17,392 nt of DNA from Flavobacteriales bacterium UBA1958 (GTDB taxonomy: Bacteria; Bacteroidota; Bacteroidia; Flavobacteriales_D; Sanyastnellaceae), in assembly GCA_002336675.1 (NCBI GenBank), contig DDEI01000098.1:3595-20986 (forward strand). The letters are read 5' to 3'. This document shows, piece by piece, positions 7,704-15,114 of the stretch; within the stretch, counting starts at the first letter, position 1, and each line of letters opens with the position of its first letter. Below the pieces are notes generated by a model. That model did not search any database. It worked only from the letters and a program-made list of their open reading frames with translations, and was not told the origin of the DNA. Position numbers and translations under genes: made by a program.

Positions 7704-7925
7704 TTATTTATTTGAAGATGAGATTTCAAACAAGCTAAAGTCATCCCCATCTTGGAGTATTCCATACGAGCCATACCATAGATGAGCAAATAAAGGAGTG
7801 GCAATGACCTGCCCTTGGGCATCGATTTCTCTGGAAGTTAGAGAAAACAGAGGATGGTATCAAGGAATAGCTCTAGAAAGAGTTGAGGCTGTACTTACTC
7901 CTCCATTTTTCTGTTGGTTAAGTAG
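7704..7925 (-). pseudogene. Possible decayed coding remnant between gldH and the secreted-protein gene
   Basis: On the minus strand one frame reads protein-like sequence (for example SREIDAQGQVIATPLFAH and LWYGSYGILQDGDDFSLF) to a TAA at 7704-7706. It has a single in-frame TGA inside and, further upstream, GGVSTASTLSRAIP. No start codon with a plausible signal, and no family, is recognised. The opposite strand is also open for about 45 codons here (segments EVRENRGWYQG and IALERVEAV), so the coding strand is uncertain. It may be a remnant of a lost gene or chance. Confidence 0.2.
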
Positions 7926-7933
7926 TGTTAATA

Positions 7934-9784
7934 TTATTCTGTGATATGGATTTTTTCTACCCACTGATGTTTATCAGTTTTAAGCTTAATAAGGTATATA
8001 CCAGAACTCAAATTTAAATTAACCTGATCTACTTTATTTTGAAGAATACAGGAATAAACTAATTTTCCACCCATCTCATAAACCTCCAAAACTCCATTTT
8101 CCTCAGGGATTTGTACAGAAAGGTCTTGGCCGGTCATTAATGGAGAAGGATAAACAAGAAATTGATTTGTTTCAATTTTCTCCAATATTTCTGAACTATA
8201 ATCTTCTATGAAATGATGGCGTGTGTTTAACTCAGGCTGAATTTCTGTCTGATAGAGACCATTTGGCCAAGAAATCACTAATGAATCTATTTCTTGAATT
8301 TCACCCAGACCAAAGTGGATTAGAGATTGGTTTTGACTAAGGTGACTACTTCCACCTAGAAGCTCTCTATAAAATGAATTACCGCTTGAATAGAGAGTTA
8401 CTTTAGAGCCGAAGGCACTTCTGTTAGAGACAACCCCTTCTAGAGTTATAGCGATCCAGTTCCCGCTAGAATTAAGATTTTTGTAAAGCCTGACTCCTTG
8501 AAGTTCACTAAAAAAAGGATTTTGGATTCCGCTCACGGCTATGTCTAAAAAACCATCAGAATTATAATCTCCATAGGCTGCTCCCCTGCTAATTCCCTTG
8601 TAGTCTACTCCGCTTTCTTCAGAATTATCCGTGAACGTTAAATTTCCATTATTCATAAATAGTTTGTCTGGGTCATCTTGTACATTTTGAATAAAAGCAG
8701 CCGCTGACATGTGACCGTTTGCGCTGAATAAATCCATAAATCCATCATTATCGACATCCATAAACATGTCACCCCAGCTGGTATAAAGGAGTTCGCCATT
8801 TCCCGTGTTGGCTGTACCGGATTCATTAGTGATATTTGTAAATGAATCCGCTCTTGACTCATAGGTAAGCAGTTCATTTTTACCCATATTCGTAATGTAA
8901 AAATCTTGGTCTAAGTCATTATCTATATCTCCTACAGCTATTCCCATACCGTACATTCCTAGATCAAATCCACTTTCCATGCTTACGTCTGTAAAAGTAG
9001 GATTAGGAAAATTATTAATAAAGAGTTGATTGGGAGTGATGAATTCTCCAAAATCATTCGCAATCTGTAGGTCTGGATCACCGTCTTTATCAACATCAGA
9101 AGCACTTAGAGCTAAACCGCACCCACCGCTTAAAAGCCCGTAAGATTCTGCGGACTCTGTAAAGGTTAAGTCTCCATTATTTACGTATAAATAATTGTCA
9201 TAACACTCATGTTCAAAGCCTACTGTAACCCCGTCGTCATCCAATATAAAGCCAGTTTCTTCCATATAATTTAGGACATAAATATCCAGAAACCCGTCTA
9301 AGTTGATGTCAAGCATGACGGCTGAGGTAGACCATGTTTCATCCATTAAACCTGCCTCTGCGCTAATGTCTGTAAATGTGCCGTCTCCATTATTTAGGTA
9401 AAGAATATTTCTCATTAATTCGAGCCCAGTAGAGTTCTCCCAAGTAGTAATAAATAATTCTGGAAAGCCATCATTATTGAGGTCTCCTTGGACAGCTCCC
9501 ATTGTATTAAATAAGTCTGTAAATATCAGACCAGCGCTGAAGGTTGCGTTTGAAAATGTGCCATCTCCGTTATTTCTGTATAGAACATCTCGTACTCTGC
9601 ATCCTGAGAAATAGATATCTTCATTTCCGTCACTGTCATAGTCCAGCCAGACTACACCACCACCCATAAGGCTTTGATGAATAGGTAGATGGGAAATTCC
9701 AGTTTCGTTTGTGACGTCACTGAATTGCTGTGCCTTAAGCTGAAAGCATAGCAGGAGCGTTGTAACGCTTAAAACTAATCTCAT
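7934..9784 (-). CDS. Secreted FG-GAP/VCBS repeat protein with ASPIC/UnbV domain and T9SS sorting tail
   Basis: This 616-residue exported protein belongs to the CRTAC1-like group. A signal peptide (MRLVLSVTTLLLCFQLKAQ) is followed by a beta-propeller (about 20-430). It carries seven Ca-binding loops of the DxDxDGxxD type: DYDSDGNED, DLNNDGFPE, DINLDGFLD, DVDKDGDPD, DIDNDLDQD, DVDNDGFMD and DYNSDGFLD. The fifth has Leu for the Gly and may bind calcium poorly. An ASPIC/UnbV domain follows (about 455-520, with RSAFGSKVTLYSSG and SLVISWPNG). The last 79 residues are a type A T9SS sorting domain starting at FLVYPSP and ending VEKIHITE. It should be exported through Sec and T9SS and attached or released at the surface; adhesion or ligand binding is an inference. 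A TATCTTTG box sits 5 bases before the ATG. Confidence 0.92.
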   Translation of the reverse strand: MRLVLSVTTLLLCFQLKAQQFSDVTNETGISHLPIHQSLMGGGVVWLDYDSDGNEDIYFSGCRVRDVLYRNNGDGTFSNATFSAGLIFTDLFNTMGAVQGDLNNDGFPELFITTWENSTGLELMRNILYLNNGDGTFTDISAEAGLMDETWSTSAVMLDINLDGFLDIYVLNYMEETGFILDDDGVTVGFEHECYDNYLYVNNGDLTFTESAESYGLLSGGCGLALSASDVDKDGDPDLQIANDFGEFITPNQLFINNFPNPTFTDVSMESGFDLGMYGMGIAVGDIDNDLDQDFYITNMGKNELLTYESRADSFTNITNESGTANTGNGELLYTSWGDMFMDVDNDGFMDLFSANGHMSAAAFIQNVQDDPDKLFMNNGNLTFTDNSEESGVDYKGISRGAAYGDYNSDGFLDIAVSGIQNPFFSELQGVRLYKNLNSSGNWIAITLEGVVSNRSAFGSKVTLYSSGNSFYRELLGGSSHLSQNQSLIHFGLGEIQEIDSLVISWPNGLYQTEIQPELNTRHHFIEDYSSEILEKIETNQFLVYPSPLMTGQDLSVQIPEENGVLEVYEMGGKLVYSCILQNKVDQVNLNLSSGIYLIKLKTDKHQWVEKIHITE

Positions 9785-9789
9785 ATAGA

Positions 9790-9797
9790 CAAAGATA
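9790..9797 (-). promoter_or_regulatory. Bacteroidota -7 box (TATCTTTG) before the T9SS cargo gene
   Basis: On the minus strand TATCTTTG ends 5 bases before the ATG at 9784. It is the same sequence as the recO box and implies a leaderless or nearly leaderless transcript that starts in the 32-base gap behind the histidine kinase gene. Confidence 0.5.
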
Positions 9798-9816
9798 ACT
9801 TTAATAAAGAAAACAT

Positions 9817-11331
9817 TTATGCTTTAGGCATCACTATTCTGAAGGTAGTTCCTGCCCCTGGTTCTGATTGTAATACAGAAATTTTCCCTTGGTGGTATTC
9901 TTCTACAATTCTTTTCGTTAAGCTAAGCCCTAAACCCCACCCTCTTTTTTTAGTTGTGAACCCAGGCTCAAATATGGTTTTAAAGTGTCCCTTGGAGACT
10001 CCTTTCCCTGTGTCTGTGAAATCTACATACCAACCTCTGACCCCATCATTAAGCGAAATATGAAGTTTTCCTTCTCCATCCATAGCGTCTACAGCGTTTT
10101 TAAATAAATTTTCTAAAACCCAACTAAATAACGGCTTGGAAAGTTTGACCATAGCTGGATCTGATAATCCATCGTATGTAAATTCCACTTTTTTGGATAA
10201 CCTAGTTTTTAAATAGTCCACAGAGGAACCCACAATATCATTTAGGTCCACCTTTATTAATTCTGGAGTAGACCCTATTTTAGAGAATCTATCAGTGACA
10301 GTGTTAAGTCGAGTAATATCTTTCGTCATTTCTACGATTACTGTTTTATCTATATTCTCTTCCTCTAACAGCATCATCCAAGCCATTAATGAAGAAAGGG
10401 GAGTGCCTAATTGATGGGCTGTTTCTTTTGCCATTCCTACCCAAACTTGGTTTTGTTCAGCTTTTCTAAAGGTGTTAAAAATCATATACGCTATGAAAAG
10501 AAACAGTCCGATTAGTGTTAGTTGAATAACAGGGAAGTACTTTAATAATTTTAAAATATAGGAGTCCTCGTAAAAAATATACTTTTTCCCTTTGCCGATT
10601 ACTGAGATCTCTATAGGAGTATTTTCACTAGACATCGACTTTATACGCTGCTGAAGAAGCTCAGGAGTGTTTACAGTTAATGAATCGATACTGCCAGAAT
10701 TCAGGACTTTGGTTTTTGTGCTATCAGTTAAAATGACAGGGACCGCTGCAGAGTTCACTACAGTCTCTGAGAAAAAAGTAGTAATAAGCCTATCTAATGT
10801 CGTTTTCAGTTCGGTGAAAATCTTACTGTCCTCATAGTATAGGTATTGTTTCACATCTGATGAAATAGCCACTATTATCGGCTTATTTCTATTGGCCATT
10901 CTGTTTTTAGTGTTCGCTAAGCACAAAGAATCAGAGCAATCTTTTGGTAAGTTCTTTGTGCTTAGAACTTTTCCGTTTTCATCTGCAAGCAACACAGGAA
11001 TAGTTGTGTTACTCAGAGTAACCTCGAAAAGGTAACTTACATCAGTTTCGAAATCTGCCAGACTCATTTCAGTATATGCCTTAGCCCATAAGTCGGCCTT
11101 AATTCTCTCTTCGCTTTTTAAGTTTTCGAAGAGATTTCCTGTAAGATTAATAAGTGCAGTTCTTTCTTTAACAGCTTCAGACCATAACTCTACTTTTTCT
11201 TTTTCTCTTTCTTGAATTTTCCCAGAGATGAATTGTGAATACCATAGGCTGGCAAGCACGATAAGCACCGCCATGAAAAATAACAGAATTTTCCAGTGTT
11301 GTTTTTTTGAATATAGAGTCGTATTACTCAA
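9817..11331 (-). CDS. Orphan two-transmembrane sensor histidine kinase
   Basis: This membrane histidine kinase autophosphorylates and would pass the phosphate to a response regulator, none of which is encoded nearby. In the 504-residue form, TM1 lies at about 14-33 and a helical/coiled segment (KIQEREKEKVELWSEA) follows. An extracytoplasmic sensor region runs to about 265, and TM2 lies at about 266-286 (PVIQLTLIGLFLFIAYMIF). The H-box is KETAHQLGTPLSSL with His306. The ATPase domain has N-box NLFKNAVDAMD (Asn412), DTGKGVS, and a G2 box with KKRGWGLGLSLTKRIVEEY. No HAMP domain is visible. I prefer the TTG start at 11331: relatives begin just before the KKxxWK stretch, and a TACATTTG box lies 4 bases upstream. 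An ATG at 11373 in frame would add 14 residues. The sensed signal is unknown. Confidence 0.85.
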   Translation of the reverse strand: MSNTTLYSKKQHWKILLFFMAVLIVLASLWYSQFISGKIQEREKEKVELWSEAVKERTALINLTGNLFENLKSEERIKADLWAKAYTEMSLADFETDVSYLFEVTLSNTTIPVLLADENGKVLSTKNLPKDCSDSLCLANTKNRMANRNKPIIVAISSDVKQYLYYEDSKIFTELKTTLDRLITTFFSETVVNSAAVPVILTDSTKTKVLNSGSIDSLTVNTPELLQQRIKSMSSENTPIEISVIGKGKKYIFYEDSYILKLLKYFPVIQLTLIGLFLFIAYMIFNTFRKAEQNQVWVGMAKETAHQLGTPLSSLMAWMMLLEEENIDKTVIVEMTKDITRLNTVTDRFSKIGSTPELIKVDLNDIVGSSVDYLKTRLSKKVEFTYDGLSDPAMVKLSKPLFSWVLENLFKNAVDAMDGEGKLHISLNDGVRGWYVDFTDTGKGVSKGHFKTIFEPGFTTKKRGWGLGLSLTKRIVEEYHQGKISVLQSEPGAGTTFRIVMPKA

Positions 11332-11335
11332 GTAA

Positions 11336-11343
11336 CAAATGTA
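11336..11343 (-). promoter_or_regulatory. Bacteroidota -7 box (TACATTTG) at the kinase gene start
   Basis: On the minus strand TACATTTG is followed by TTAC and then the TTG start at 11331, the same layout as at recO. If this is the real promoter, the in-frame ATG at 11373 lies upstream of the transcript and cannot be the start. Confidence 0.4.
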
Positions 11344-11373
11344 CTTGTTACTCACAATAAGATAGTGAATCAT

Positions 11374-11640
11374 TCTTATTTTCTTGATATTTTGAAAAGT
11401 TGGCTGGCGCCGTTCAAGAGGAGAATATAAGAGCAGTATTTAAATTCATGGGCTTTTTAGAATGCTCTAGAATTAAAGTGGAACAAACGAATTGCTCCGA
11501 GTCATCCATGTATTAATAGTTTGGGTTGTTTGTTTTTTGAGTGAAAATAAAACATCATTTTAGAAACTTAACCACTTCAGTTCAAGTAAACCTTTAAGGA
11601 TATAAAGCAATGTATTATATTTGCGTCCCGTTCAAAAAAC
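11374..11640. other. Divergent intergenic region between kinase gene and tRNA-Cys
   Basis: No supported gene is seen on either strand. Near its right end lies the tRNA promoter box, listed separately. The rest is AT-rich, without a clear repeat or structured RNA. Confidence 0.5.
11616..11623 (+). promoter_or_regulatory. -7 box (TATATTTG) of tRNA-Cys
   Basis: TATATTTG matches TAnnTTTG 17 bases before the mature tRNA 5' end, a normal distance for a tRNA promoter. A clear -33 TTG is not present. Confidence 0.55.
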
Positions 11641-11711
11641 GGTCTCGTGGCCGAGCGGTTAGGCAGTGGTCTGCAAAACCATCTACACCAGTTCGAATCT
11701 GGTCGAGACCT
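11641..11711 (+). tRNA. tRNA-Cys (anticodon GCA)
   Basis: The cloverleaf is complete. The acceptor stem GGTCTCG pairs with CGAGACC, the D arm is GCC-GAGCGGTTA-GGC, and the anticodon arm is GTGGT-CTGCAAA-ACCAT with anticodon GCA. The T arm is ACCAG-TTCGAAT-CTGGT and the discriminator is U, as expected for tRNA-Cys. CCA is not encoded and must be added afterwards. The molecule is 71 bases long, and the gene stands alone, followed by its own terminator. Confidence 0.96.
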
Positions 11712-11716
11712 CAACC

Positions 11717-11750
11717 AAAACCCAATCAGAAATGATTGGGTTTTTTGTTT
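11717..11750 (+). terminator. Rho-independent terminator of tRNA-Cys
   Basis: CCCAATCA-GAAA-TGATTGGG forms an 8-bp GC-containing stem, extended by AAAA/TTTT pairs, with a stable GNRA-like GAAA loop. It is followed by TTTTTTG and more T's. It begins 6 bases after the tRNA. Confidence 0.9.
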
Positions 11751-11990
11751 TTAACCCTTCAAGCCTAAGTTTAGTTATACTTAACACAAAAAATTCCCAC
11801 TCTACTCCTGGAGTAGATTTAAAGATAATACACCCTAAAAACAGAAAAATAAGGTTTAGAATCACCCCAAAAACCTCATAAAAACACTTCAGCCCCTTTC
11901 GTCTATTAACCAACCTCGGCTAATCAGAGGCAGTCAAAGGATCACCTCATAACTATAAACTATAAATCATCAACTGGAATAACGGATTCG
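11751..11990. other. Intergenic stretch after the tRNA terminator, with no gene found
   Basis: Together with the flanking terminator and leader this makes about 336 bases without a gene. Frames of 71 and 76 codons exist on the two strands, but both run into the tRNA and the terminator, so I do not call them. The only visible structure is the 17-base palindrome at 11801-11817. Confidence 0.5.
11801..11817. repeat. 17-base perfect palindrome
   Basis: TCTACTCCTGGAGTAGA has two 8-base arms (TCTACTCC / GGAGTAGA) around a single central T. It lies midway between the tRNA terminator and the acetaldehyde dehydrogenase gene. It looks more like a dimeric protein-binding site than a hairpin, because the loop would be too small without opening base pairs. 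Function is unknown. Confidence 0.35.
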
Positions 11991-11998
11991 TATTTTCG
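11991..11998 (+). promoter_or_regulatory. Probable -7 box (TATTTTCG) of the five-gene operon
   Basis: TATTTTCG differs from TAnnTTTG by one base (TTCG for TTTG), a variant also seen before aspS in this window. It lies 49 bases before the first ATG of the operon. The leader holds a small hairpin, AGTGG-ATAAAA-CCACT, at 12014-12029. Confidence 0.4.
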
Positions 11999-12013
11999 TG
12001 CGGTGCAATAAAG

Positions 12014-12029
12014 AGTGGATAAAACCACT
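12014..12029 (+). promoter_or_regulatory. Small hairpin in the operon leader
   Basis: AGTGG-ATAAAA-CCACT is a 5-bp stem with a 6-base loop, ending 18 bases before the ATG. It may affect translation or mRNA stability; no riboswitch class is recognised. Confidence 0.25.
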
Positions 12030-12047
12030 GCCATAAAACCCTCATAA

Positions 12048-12974
12048 ATGTCTAAAATTAAAGTAGCCATCATAGGTTCAGGAAATATCGGGACAGACTT
12101 AATGATTAAAATTTTAAGCCTATCTAAAACCCTTGAAATGTCTGCAATGGTAGGAATCGACCCTGATTCTGACGGATTATCCAGAGCGAGAAGAAAAGGC
12201 GTAGCCACTACGCATGAAGGTGTAGACGGGCTATTAAAAATGGCTGAATGGAGAGACATAAAAGTAATCTTCGATGCCACATCGGCTAAAGCACACATCT
12301 ATAATTGGGAAAAAATAGAACCTTTCAAAGACAAGAAGATAGTAGACCTAACTCCAGCAGCCATCGGTCCGTATCTGATCCCAGCCATAAACTTCGAAAT
12401 AGACGACTCTTTAAGAAACGTAAACATGGTTACCTGCGGAGGGCAAGCCACTATTCCCATAGTAGCGGCTGTAAACCGTGTGGCTAAAGTCCATTATGGA
12501 GAAATAGTAGCTTCTATAGCCAGTAAATCTGCAGGACCAGGAACTAGAGCCAACATAGACGAGTTCACAGACACTACCTCTGCGGCCATAGAAAAAGTAG
12601 GAGGAGCAGAAAGAGGAAAAGCCATCATTGTCCTTAATCCAGCAGAACCGCCATTGGTGATGAGAGATACAGTTTTTACGTTAAGTGAAATGGCAGACAA
12701 AGAAAAAATTAGAAAATCAATTCACGATATGGTAGCGGAGGTTCAGTCTTATGTCCCAGGGTATGAGCTTCACCAAGAAGTGCAGTTCGAAGAGATTCCA
12801 GAATCGGCCCCTGTATTTATAGAAGGCTTAGGACTTAAACATGGGCTAAGGACGTCGGTGTTTCTAAAAGTAGCAGGAGCAGGACATTATCTACCTGAGT
12901 ATGCAGGGAACCTAGACATTATGACTAGCGCGGCCAGAGCCTGTGGAGAAAGAATGGTAAAAAGTTTAAGTTAA
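12048..12974 (+). CDS. Acetaldehyde dehydrogenase (acetylating), DmpF/MhpF family
   Basis: The enzyme oxidises acetaldehyde with NAD+ and CoA to acetyl-CoA (EC 1.2.1.10). In meta-cleavage pathways it forms a channelling complex with 4-hydroxy-2-oxovalerate aldolase, whose gene lies two genes downstream. The Rossmann NAD site is IIGSGNIGTDLM (residues 8-19). The catalytic thiolate is Cys130 in MVTCGGQATIPIV. The dimerisation/active-site segments AGPGTRANIDEFTDTTS and IIVLNPAEPPLVMRDT are intact. At 308 residues it has the usual length, and nothing is missing. The next gene starts 12 bases after its stop. No dioxygenase, hydrolase or 2-oxopent-4-enoate hydratase gene is in view, so the source of its substrate is unclear here. 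Confidence 0.93.
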   Translation: MSKIKVAIIGSGNIGTDLMIKILSLSKTLEMSAMVGIDPDSDGLSRARRKGVATTHEGVDGLLKMAEWRDIKVIFDATSAKAHIYNWEKIEPFKDKKIVDLTPAAIGPYLIPAINFEIDDSLRNVNMVTCGGQATIPIVAAVNRVAKVHYGEIVASIASKSAGPGTRANIDEFTDTTSAAIEKVGGAERGKAIIVLNPAEPPLVMRDTVFTLSEMADKEKIRKSIHDMVAEVQSYVPGYELHQEVQFEEIPESAPVFIEGLGLKHGLRTSVFLKVAGAGHYLPEYAGNLDIMTSAARACGERMVKSLS

Positions 12975-12986
12975 ACATAAAGTAGA

Positions 12987-13340
12987 ATGAATAAGAAATT
13001 TGATTTTATAGATAGGCTGGTGGCCTTTGCAGGAGATGTAATTCTATCTGTAGAAGCTATGCCAGAGGGAAAAGCAGGAGTTTACTTGTTGAACCAATTG
13101 ATGCGTTCTTCGGGAAGTGCGGTATTAAATTTTACAGAGGCTCAAAACGCACATGCAGATGAAGTATTTAGAGCTAAAAGTCGAATAGCCTTAAAGGAAC
13201 TCAGAGAATCTCAGGTGAGCTTTCAAATTTTGAATCATATAGAATATGGAAACGAAGAGAGCAGAGAAGCTTTAGAACAAGAGAATGTTGAGCTCATTAA
13301 AATACTGGTAACAATTATTAAGAACAGAGAAGCTAAATAG
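12987..13340 (+). CDS. Four-helix-bundle protein (23S rRNA intervening-sequence family)
   Basis: This 117-residue protein is entirely alpha-helical in character and matches the four-helix-bundle family first found inside 23S rRNA intervening sequences. Typical marks are FDFIDRLVAFAGDVI at the start, LLNQLMRSSGSAVLNFTEAQNA in helix 2, FRAKSRIALKELRESQVSFQIL in helix 3 and LIKILVTIIKN in helix 4. Homologues form small homo-oligomers and have no firmly known biochemical function; many are chromosomal and not linked to rRNA. The gene lies 12 bases after the dehydrogenase gene and 27 bases before the aldolase gene, so it must be co-transcribed with both. Base composition does not differ visibly from its neighbours. 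Confidence 0.88.
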   Translation: MNKKFDFIDRLVAFAGDVILSVEAMPEGKAGVYLLNQLMRSSGSAVLNFTEAQNAHADEVFRAKSRIALKELRESQVSFQILNHIEYGNEESREALEQENVELIKILVTIIKNREAK

Positions 13341-13367
13341 CCTCCTACAAAGTTTAAACTTCAAATC

Positions 13368-14387
13368 ATGAAGCATAATTTATATATCCAAGACGTTACT
13401 TTAAGGGACGGCATGCATGCTATCAAGCATCAGTATGGCAAAGAAAAGCTAAAGGGAATATGCAGCGCGCTGGATAAAGCGGGAGTAGATGCCATAGAAG
13501 TAGCACACGGAGATGGATTAGCTGGTGGGAGCTTTAACTATGGGTTCGGAGCACACACAGATTGGGATTGGTTAGAAGGTCTGAGTGAAGTAATGACCAA
13601 TGCTGTGCTCACCACACTTATTCTTCCAGGAATAGCCACCATAGATGATTTAAAGAAAGCCGCAGATTTAGGCGTGAAATCGGTGAGAATAGCTACTCAC
13701 TGCACGGAGGCAGATATAGCACCGCAGCACATAGCAGCCGCTAAGAAATTAGGGATGGATGTAGGTGGGTTTCTGATGATGGCACACATGAATGAGCCTA
13801 AGAAACTAGCCGAACAAGCCCTAGTGATGGAAGCAGCTGGAGCAGATTGTGTTTATGTCACCGACTCTGCAGGTGCGCTCATGATGGATGGTGTAAAAGA
13901 AAGAGTTCGTGCGTTTAGAGAAGTATTAAAACCAGAAACAGAGATAGGAATTCACTGCCACCATAATCTGTCCTTTGGCGTTGCAAACACCATAGTAGCT
14001 ATGCAAGAAGGAGCTAATAGATTGGACGCGTCACTAGCAGGAATGGGAGCAGGAGCAGGAAACGCACCGTTAGAAGTTTTAGTAGCCGTTTTAGATAAAA
14101 TGGGAGCTAAACATGGCTCAGATTTATACCAACTTATGGATGCGGCAGATGATTTAATTCGTCCTCTGCAGACCAGGCCTGTGAGAGTAGATAGAGAAAC
14201 ACTTTCATTAGGATACGCAGGTGTTTACTCGTCATTTCTTCTTCACTCAGAGAGAGCTGCAGAAAAGTATGGCCTTGACACCAGAGAAATTCTAGTAGAG
14301 CTCGGAAACCGAAAAATGGTAGGTGGTCAAGAAGACATGATAGTAGACGTAGCGTTAGATATGCTAGCTAAAAAGAAAGAGGCTTAA
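13368..14387 (+). CDS. 4-hydroxy-2-oxovalerate aldolase, DmpG/MhpE family
   Basis: This metal-dependent (Mn2+/Mg2+) class II pyruvate aldolase splits 4-hydroxy-2-oxopentanoate into pyruvate and acetaldehyde, which is channelled to the acetaldehyde dehydrogenase. A TIM barrel of the HMGL-like type opens with QDVTLRDGMHAI, giving Arg13, Asp14 and His17. The metal ligands are His196 and His198 in GIHCHHNLSFGVANT. The glycine-rich ASLAGMGAGAGNAP and the C-terminal YAGVYSSFLLHSERAA (DmpF-communicating domain) are present. At 339 residues it is full length. The pssA gene starts 19 bases downstream, so the aldolase appears to be in one transcript with lipid and purine genes. Confidence 0.93.
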   Translation: MKHNLYIQDVTLRDGMHAIKHQYGKEKLKGICSALDKAGVDAIEVAHGDGLAGGSFNYGFGAHTDWDWLEGLSEVMTNAVLTTLILPGIATIDDLKKAADLGVKSVRIATHCTEADIAPQHIAAAKKLGMDVGGFLMMAHMNEPKKLAEQALVMEAAGADCVYVTDSAGALMMDGVKERVRAFREVLKPETEIGIHCHHNLSFGVANTIVAMQEGANRLDASLAGMGAGAGNAPLEVLVAVLDKMGAKHGSDLYQLMDAADDLIRPLQTRPVRVDRETLSLGYAGVYSSFLLHSERAAEKYGLDTREILVELGNRKMVGGQEDMIVDVALDMLAKKKEA

Positions 14388-14406
14388 TTTAGCCGTACAG
14401 AAAAAC

Positions 14407-15114
14407 ATGAAAAAACACATCCCTACCCTTTTCACATTAGCTAATCTCACTTGTGGAATTTTAGCCACTATCTGCTTACTAAAAACACATGATTTTGAAC
14501 TAGCAGCTTATTTAGTTCTGGCAGGAGCGCTGTTTGATTTTTTCGATGGATTTATTGCAAGATTATTAGGAGTTTCAGGAGAATTAGGGAAGCAGCTAGA
14601 TAGTTTAGCAGACCTGGTGACTTTTGGACTAGTCCCCGGTTTAATTGGATTTTCGTTGTGTGAGGAATTCTACAGTGCTTCTAGTGGAGCCTATGAACGG
14701 TTGATTTACATCCCGCTCATCATTGCACTTATGAGCGCTATGCGCTTGGCTAAATTCAACATTAGTACCGACCAGTCCGATTCGTTTATCGGAGTCCCTA
14801 CACCTGCCAACGCTTTGTTTTGGATAGGCCTGCCATTTTTGTTGGAGTATATAGAAGTTGGCGATATGTATACGGTTATTCTGCTGAGTATTCTGTCTGC
14901 AGTGTTACTCGTATTCAAGTACAAAATGCTGTCCTTAAAATTTAAGACGTTTGGGTTAAAAGGAAACCACGGCAGATGGCTGTTGGTCTTGGCTAGCGCC
15001 GCCGGATTTGTAACGTTAACAATTATCACAGGAAATCCGCTGATTTCTCTGCCAATAATCATAATTTTGTATCTTATAATTTCAGTGATTAATAATAGTT
15101 TAAGTAAGACATGA
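14407..15114 (+). CDS. pssA: CDP-diacylglycerol-serine O-phosphatidyltransferase (phosphatidylserine synthase)
   Basis: The enzyme makes phosphatidylserine from CDP-diacylglycerol and serine, the step before phosphatidylethanolamine. It is a multi-pass membrane protein with about seven or eight hydrophobic helices. The CDP-alcohol phosphotransferase signature is complete: Asp47, Gly48, Ala51, Arg52, Gly61, Asp65 and Asp69, in the spacing DGxxARx8Gx3Dx3D. IPTLFTLANLTCG at the N-terminus is typical of the PssA branch. Its 235 residues match the short type II enzymes. The ATG is 19 bases behind the aldolase stop, and its own stop overlaps the purS start by four bases (ATGA). Confidence 0.93.
   Translation: MKKHIPTLFTLANLTCGILATICLLKTHDFELAAYLVLAGALFDFFDGFIARLLGVSGELGKQLDSLADLVTFGLVPGLIGFSLCEEFYSASSGAYERLIYIPLIIALMSAMRLAKFNISTDQSDSFIGVPTPANALFWIGLPFLLEYIEVGDMYTVILLSILSAVLLVFKYKMLSLKFKTFGLKGNHGRWLLVLASAAGFVTLTIITGNPLISLPIIIILYLIISVINNSLSKT

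Noticed and set aside
11666..11913. 71- and 76-codon frames on the two strands downstream of and inside tRNA-Cys
   Set aside because: Both run through the tRNA and its terminator; they are shadows of RNA sequence.
11960..12298. 112-codon minus-strand frame
   Set aside because: It is antisense to the start of the acetaldehyde dehydrogenase gene, which is clearly real.
14706..15062. 118-codon minus-strand frame
   Set aside because: Antisense to pssA, whose active-site motif and length are complete.
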